A stretch of 31,703 bases of DNA, taken from VAXT01 sp035318925. GTDB taxonomy: Bacteria; Actinomycetota; Thermoleophilia; Gaiellales; Gaiellaceae. A program made the translations under genes and the position numbers. Location: NCBI GenBank assembly GCA_035318925.1, contig DATHDS010000006.1, positions 1-31,703 on the forward strand. The letters are read 5' to 3'. This document shows, in pieces, positions 30,096 to 31,703 of the stretch. Within the stretch, counting starts at the first letter, position 1; every line of letters starts with the position of its first letter. The notes beneath the pieces are model-generated. The model did no database searches, was not told the origin of the DNA, and saw only the letters and a list, made by a program, of their open reading frames with translations.

Positions 30096-31703
30096 GTGAG
30101 GGGGACTCGGGGAGTGCTGCTGGCGCTCGTAATCGGGCTGGCCGCTCTGGCGCTCTTCGGGGCGCAGGGTGGGGCTTCGGCCAGCCCGCAGACCATGATG
30201 TTGGTCGCGATCCCGGGGTCGCCCTACTCTTCTCCGGTTTTCGTGGCCGGGCCGGCGGGCGACCAGCACCGCCTCTTCGTCGTCCAGCAAGGAGGCGTGA
30301 TCCGGGTCATCGACGACGGGGCGCTCCAATCGCAGCCCTTCCTCACCGTTCCGAACGTCCACTTCGGTGGCGAGCAGGGCCTGCTGTCCATGGCCTTTGC
30401 CCCTGACTACGCGGCGAGCGGCAAGTTCTACGTCTACTACACGAGCAGCCAGGACCTCAACAACCACGTCGACGAGTTTCAGCGGGACGGCATGAACCCG
30501 GACATCGCCGATCCGAACTCGCGCCGCCCGGTGATCACGATTCCGCACCCGACCTATTCCAACCACAACGGCGGCCAGCTCGAGTTCGGGCCCGACGGCT
30601 ACCTCTACATCGGCACCGGCGACGGGGGCGGGGGCGGCGACCCGGATCGAACGGGGCAGAACTTGCAGTCTCTGCGCGGGAAGATCCTGCGCATCGATCC
30701 GCTGCGCGGCGAGCCCTACTCGATTCCGCCCAACAACCCGTTCGTCGATCAGCCGCCAGCACTGCCGGAGATCTTCGCCTACGGCGTCCGCAACCCGTGG
30801 CGCTACTCGTTCGACCGCCAGACGGGCGACTTCACCCTCGGCGACGTCGGCCAGGACGCCTGGGAGGAGATCGACTACCAGCCGCTGAGCCTCGGCGGGG
30901 CCAACGGCGTCGACTTCGGCTGGAGTTGCAGGGAGGGCAGGCACGACTACAACCCGGAGCAACCTCTCTGTCAGCCGCCGCCCGGCCCCCTGACCGACCC
31001 CGTCTTCGAGTACCCACACAGCGGCGGGCACAGCGGCTGCTCGATCACCGGCGGCTACGTCGTCCGCGACACCGACCTCGTCGGCATGGACGGGCGCTAC
31101 ATCTACGGCGACTACTGCAACGGGCTCATCTACTCACAGCTTCTGCAGCTTCCCAACTCGGCCGACGACCGGCGGGAGAGCGAGCTCTTCGCGGTGCCCG
31201 GCCTGTCCTCGTTCGGCGAGGACGGTTGCGGCCACGTGTACGTCGCCGACCTCGACGGGCCCGTCTACAAGATCCAACAACAGGATCCCCCGCCGCCGAG
31301 CTGCTTGCGGGTCTTCCCGAACACGCTCACCGGCGATGTCAACGACGCCGCGATCCACCTACGCGATCCCGACGGCAACGATCTCGACGGCCAGACGCTG
31401 CCGGGGGGCACGTACACCGTGCAGATCGAAGACAACAGCACCCTGCAGAACTTCCACCTCTTTGGCGGTGCCGTGCAGTGCGTTGCGCCCTCGACCTGCC
31501 TGAGCGACGTCGTCGGCACCGGGTACGAAGCCTGGACGGTGAACCTGACCCCAGGCCCGGCGGAGTACCAATCCGATGCGAATCCCGACACGATCCACGG
31601 CTCCTTCACCGTGACGGAAGGCCCGCCTCCGCCACCGCCGCCGCCGCCTCCGCCGCCCCCGCCGCCCCCACCTCCGCCCCCGCCGCATTACGGGATCACG
31701 ACC
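30096..31703 (+). CDS. Secreted glucose/sorbosone dehydrogenase-like protein with cupredoxin-like tail (3' end outside window)
   Basis: The frame is open from GTG 30096 to the window end (536 codons). It has a signal peptide (VLLALVIGLAALALFG, cut near GGASA), then a PQQ-type six-bladed propeller of the glucose/sorbosone dehydrogenase family: AGDQHRLFVVQQGG, GEQGLLSMAFAPDYAASGKF, HNGGQLEFGPDGYLYIGTGD, LRGKILRIDPL, AYGVRNPWRYSFDR and GDVGQDAWEEIDY. After about residue 400 follows a cupredoxin-like domain (GGTYTVQIEDNSTLQNFHLF, then IHGSFTV). Where related domains have the copper-binding Cys and His it reads YQSDANPD, so copper binding is unlikely. A 21-proline linker then leads to an unseen C-terminal part. 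The enzyme would oxidise sugars outside the cell, but activity and cofactor are inferred from the family. Confidence 0.85.
   Translation, partial: MRGTRGVLLALVIGLAALALFGAQGGASASPQTMMLVAIPGSPYSSPVFVAGPAGDQHRLFVVQQGGVIRVIDDGALQSQPFLTVPNVHFGGEQGLLSMAFAPDYAASGKFYVYYTSSQDLNNHVDEFQRDGMNPDIADPNSRRPVITIPHPTYSNHNGGQLEFGPDGYLYIGTGDGGGGGDPDRTGQNLQSLRGKILRIDPLRGEPYSIPPNNPFVDQPPALPEIFAYGVRNPWRYSFDRQTGDFTLGDVGQDAWEEIDYQPLSLGGANGVDFGWSCREGRHDYNPEQPLCQPPPGPLTDPVFEYPHSGGHSGCSITGGYVVRDTDLVGMDGRYIYGDYCNGLIYSQLLQLPNSADDRRESELFAVPGLSSFGEDGCGHVYVADLDGPVYKIQQQDPPPPSCLRVFPNTLTGDVNDAAIHLRDPDGNDLDGQTLPGGTYTVQIEDNSTLQNFHLFGGAVQCVAPSTCLSDVVGTGYEAWTVNLTPGPAEYQSDANPDTIHGSFTVTEGPPPPPPPPPPPPPPPPPPPPPHYGITT
31623..31685 (+). 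repeat. 21-codon poly-proline linker
   Basis: Mixed CCN codons encode 21 consecutive prolines near the window's end, just before HYGITT. It is the same kind of linker as in the PASTA protein at 20469-22430 and probably leads to another wall-facing domain. Confidence 0.9.

Noticed and set aside
29625..31031. 468-codon minus-strand frame over the DHA2 and dehydrogenase genes
   Set aside because: Antisense shadow without domains; the plus-strand genes are unmistakable.

Overview
The window is GC-rich DNA with short intergenic gaps, GTG and TTG starts, long Pro-Pro linkers in secreted proteins, an ANTAR regulator, an ECF sigma module and several MFS exporters. This profile fits a soil actinobacterium, most likely of the class Thermoleophilia (Gaiellales or Solirubrobacterales type). 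That placement is inferred from gene content and style; no rRNA or marker gene is present.

The two parts of the window differ strongly. Bases 1 to about 20,470 are loosely packed and full of broken genes: two complementary halves of one helix-turn-helix repeat protein, a 3-hydroxyisobutyrate dehydrogenase-like tail, a PhzF gene with an amber stop and a deletion, a frameshifted hypothetical, a SnoaL-like gene without a start codon, an EamA transporter stub, a peroxiredoxin tail and an MFS gene with two frameshifts. Intact genes lie among them: BKACE (DUF849), an MBL-like protein, CYTH, a PNPOx-like protein, a GNAT/class-V aminotransferase fusion and a second PhzF. Bases 20,470 to 31,703 are dense and intact, with overlapping stop/start codons.

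Layout: (a) 385-5087 holds an ECF sigma/anti-sigma operon facing a two-gene operon for secreted proteins, one of which is a paralogue of the anti-sigma ectodomain. A 164-bp near-identical inverted repeat flanks the block. (b) 5439-9111 holds metabolic relics and the BKACE, small-membrane and MBL-like genes. (c) 9423-11437 is an unrecognised two-gene operon. (d) 12179-15407 holds SnoaL-like, CYTH, PNPOx-like and EamA-remnant genes; the last has an Arg-rich leader and a terminator. (e) 15544-19879 holds the fusion enzyme, divergent from a PhzF gene and a decayed exporter, and resembles a small-molecule locus. (f) 20469-23343 encodes envelope proteins: a poly-Pro/PASTA protein, a pore-like protein without the K+ filter and a cupredoxin-like protein. 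(g) 23509-26491 is a LysE / serine hydrolase / MFS operon. (h) 26409-30056 has a receiver-only gene divergent from a stand-alone ANTAR gene, a small protein, a Rieske oxygenase and a DHA2 exporter. (i) 30096 to the window end is a secreted glucose/sorbosone dehydrogenase with a cupredoxin-like tail, cut by the window edge.
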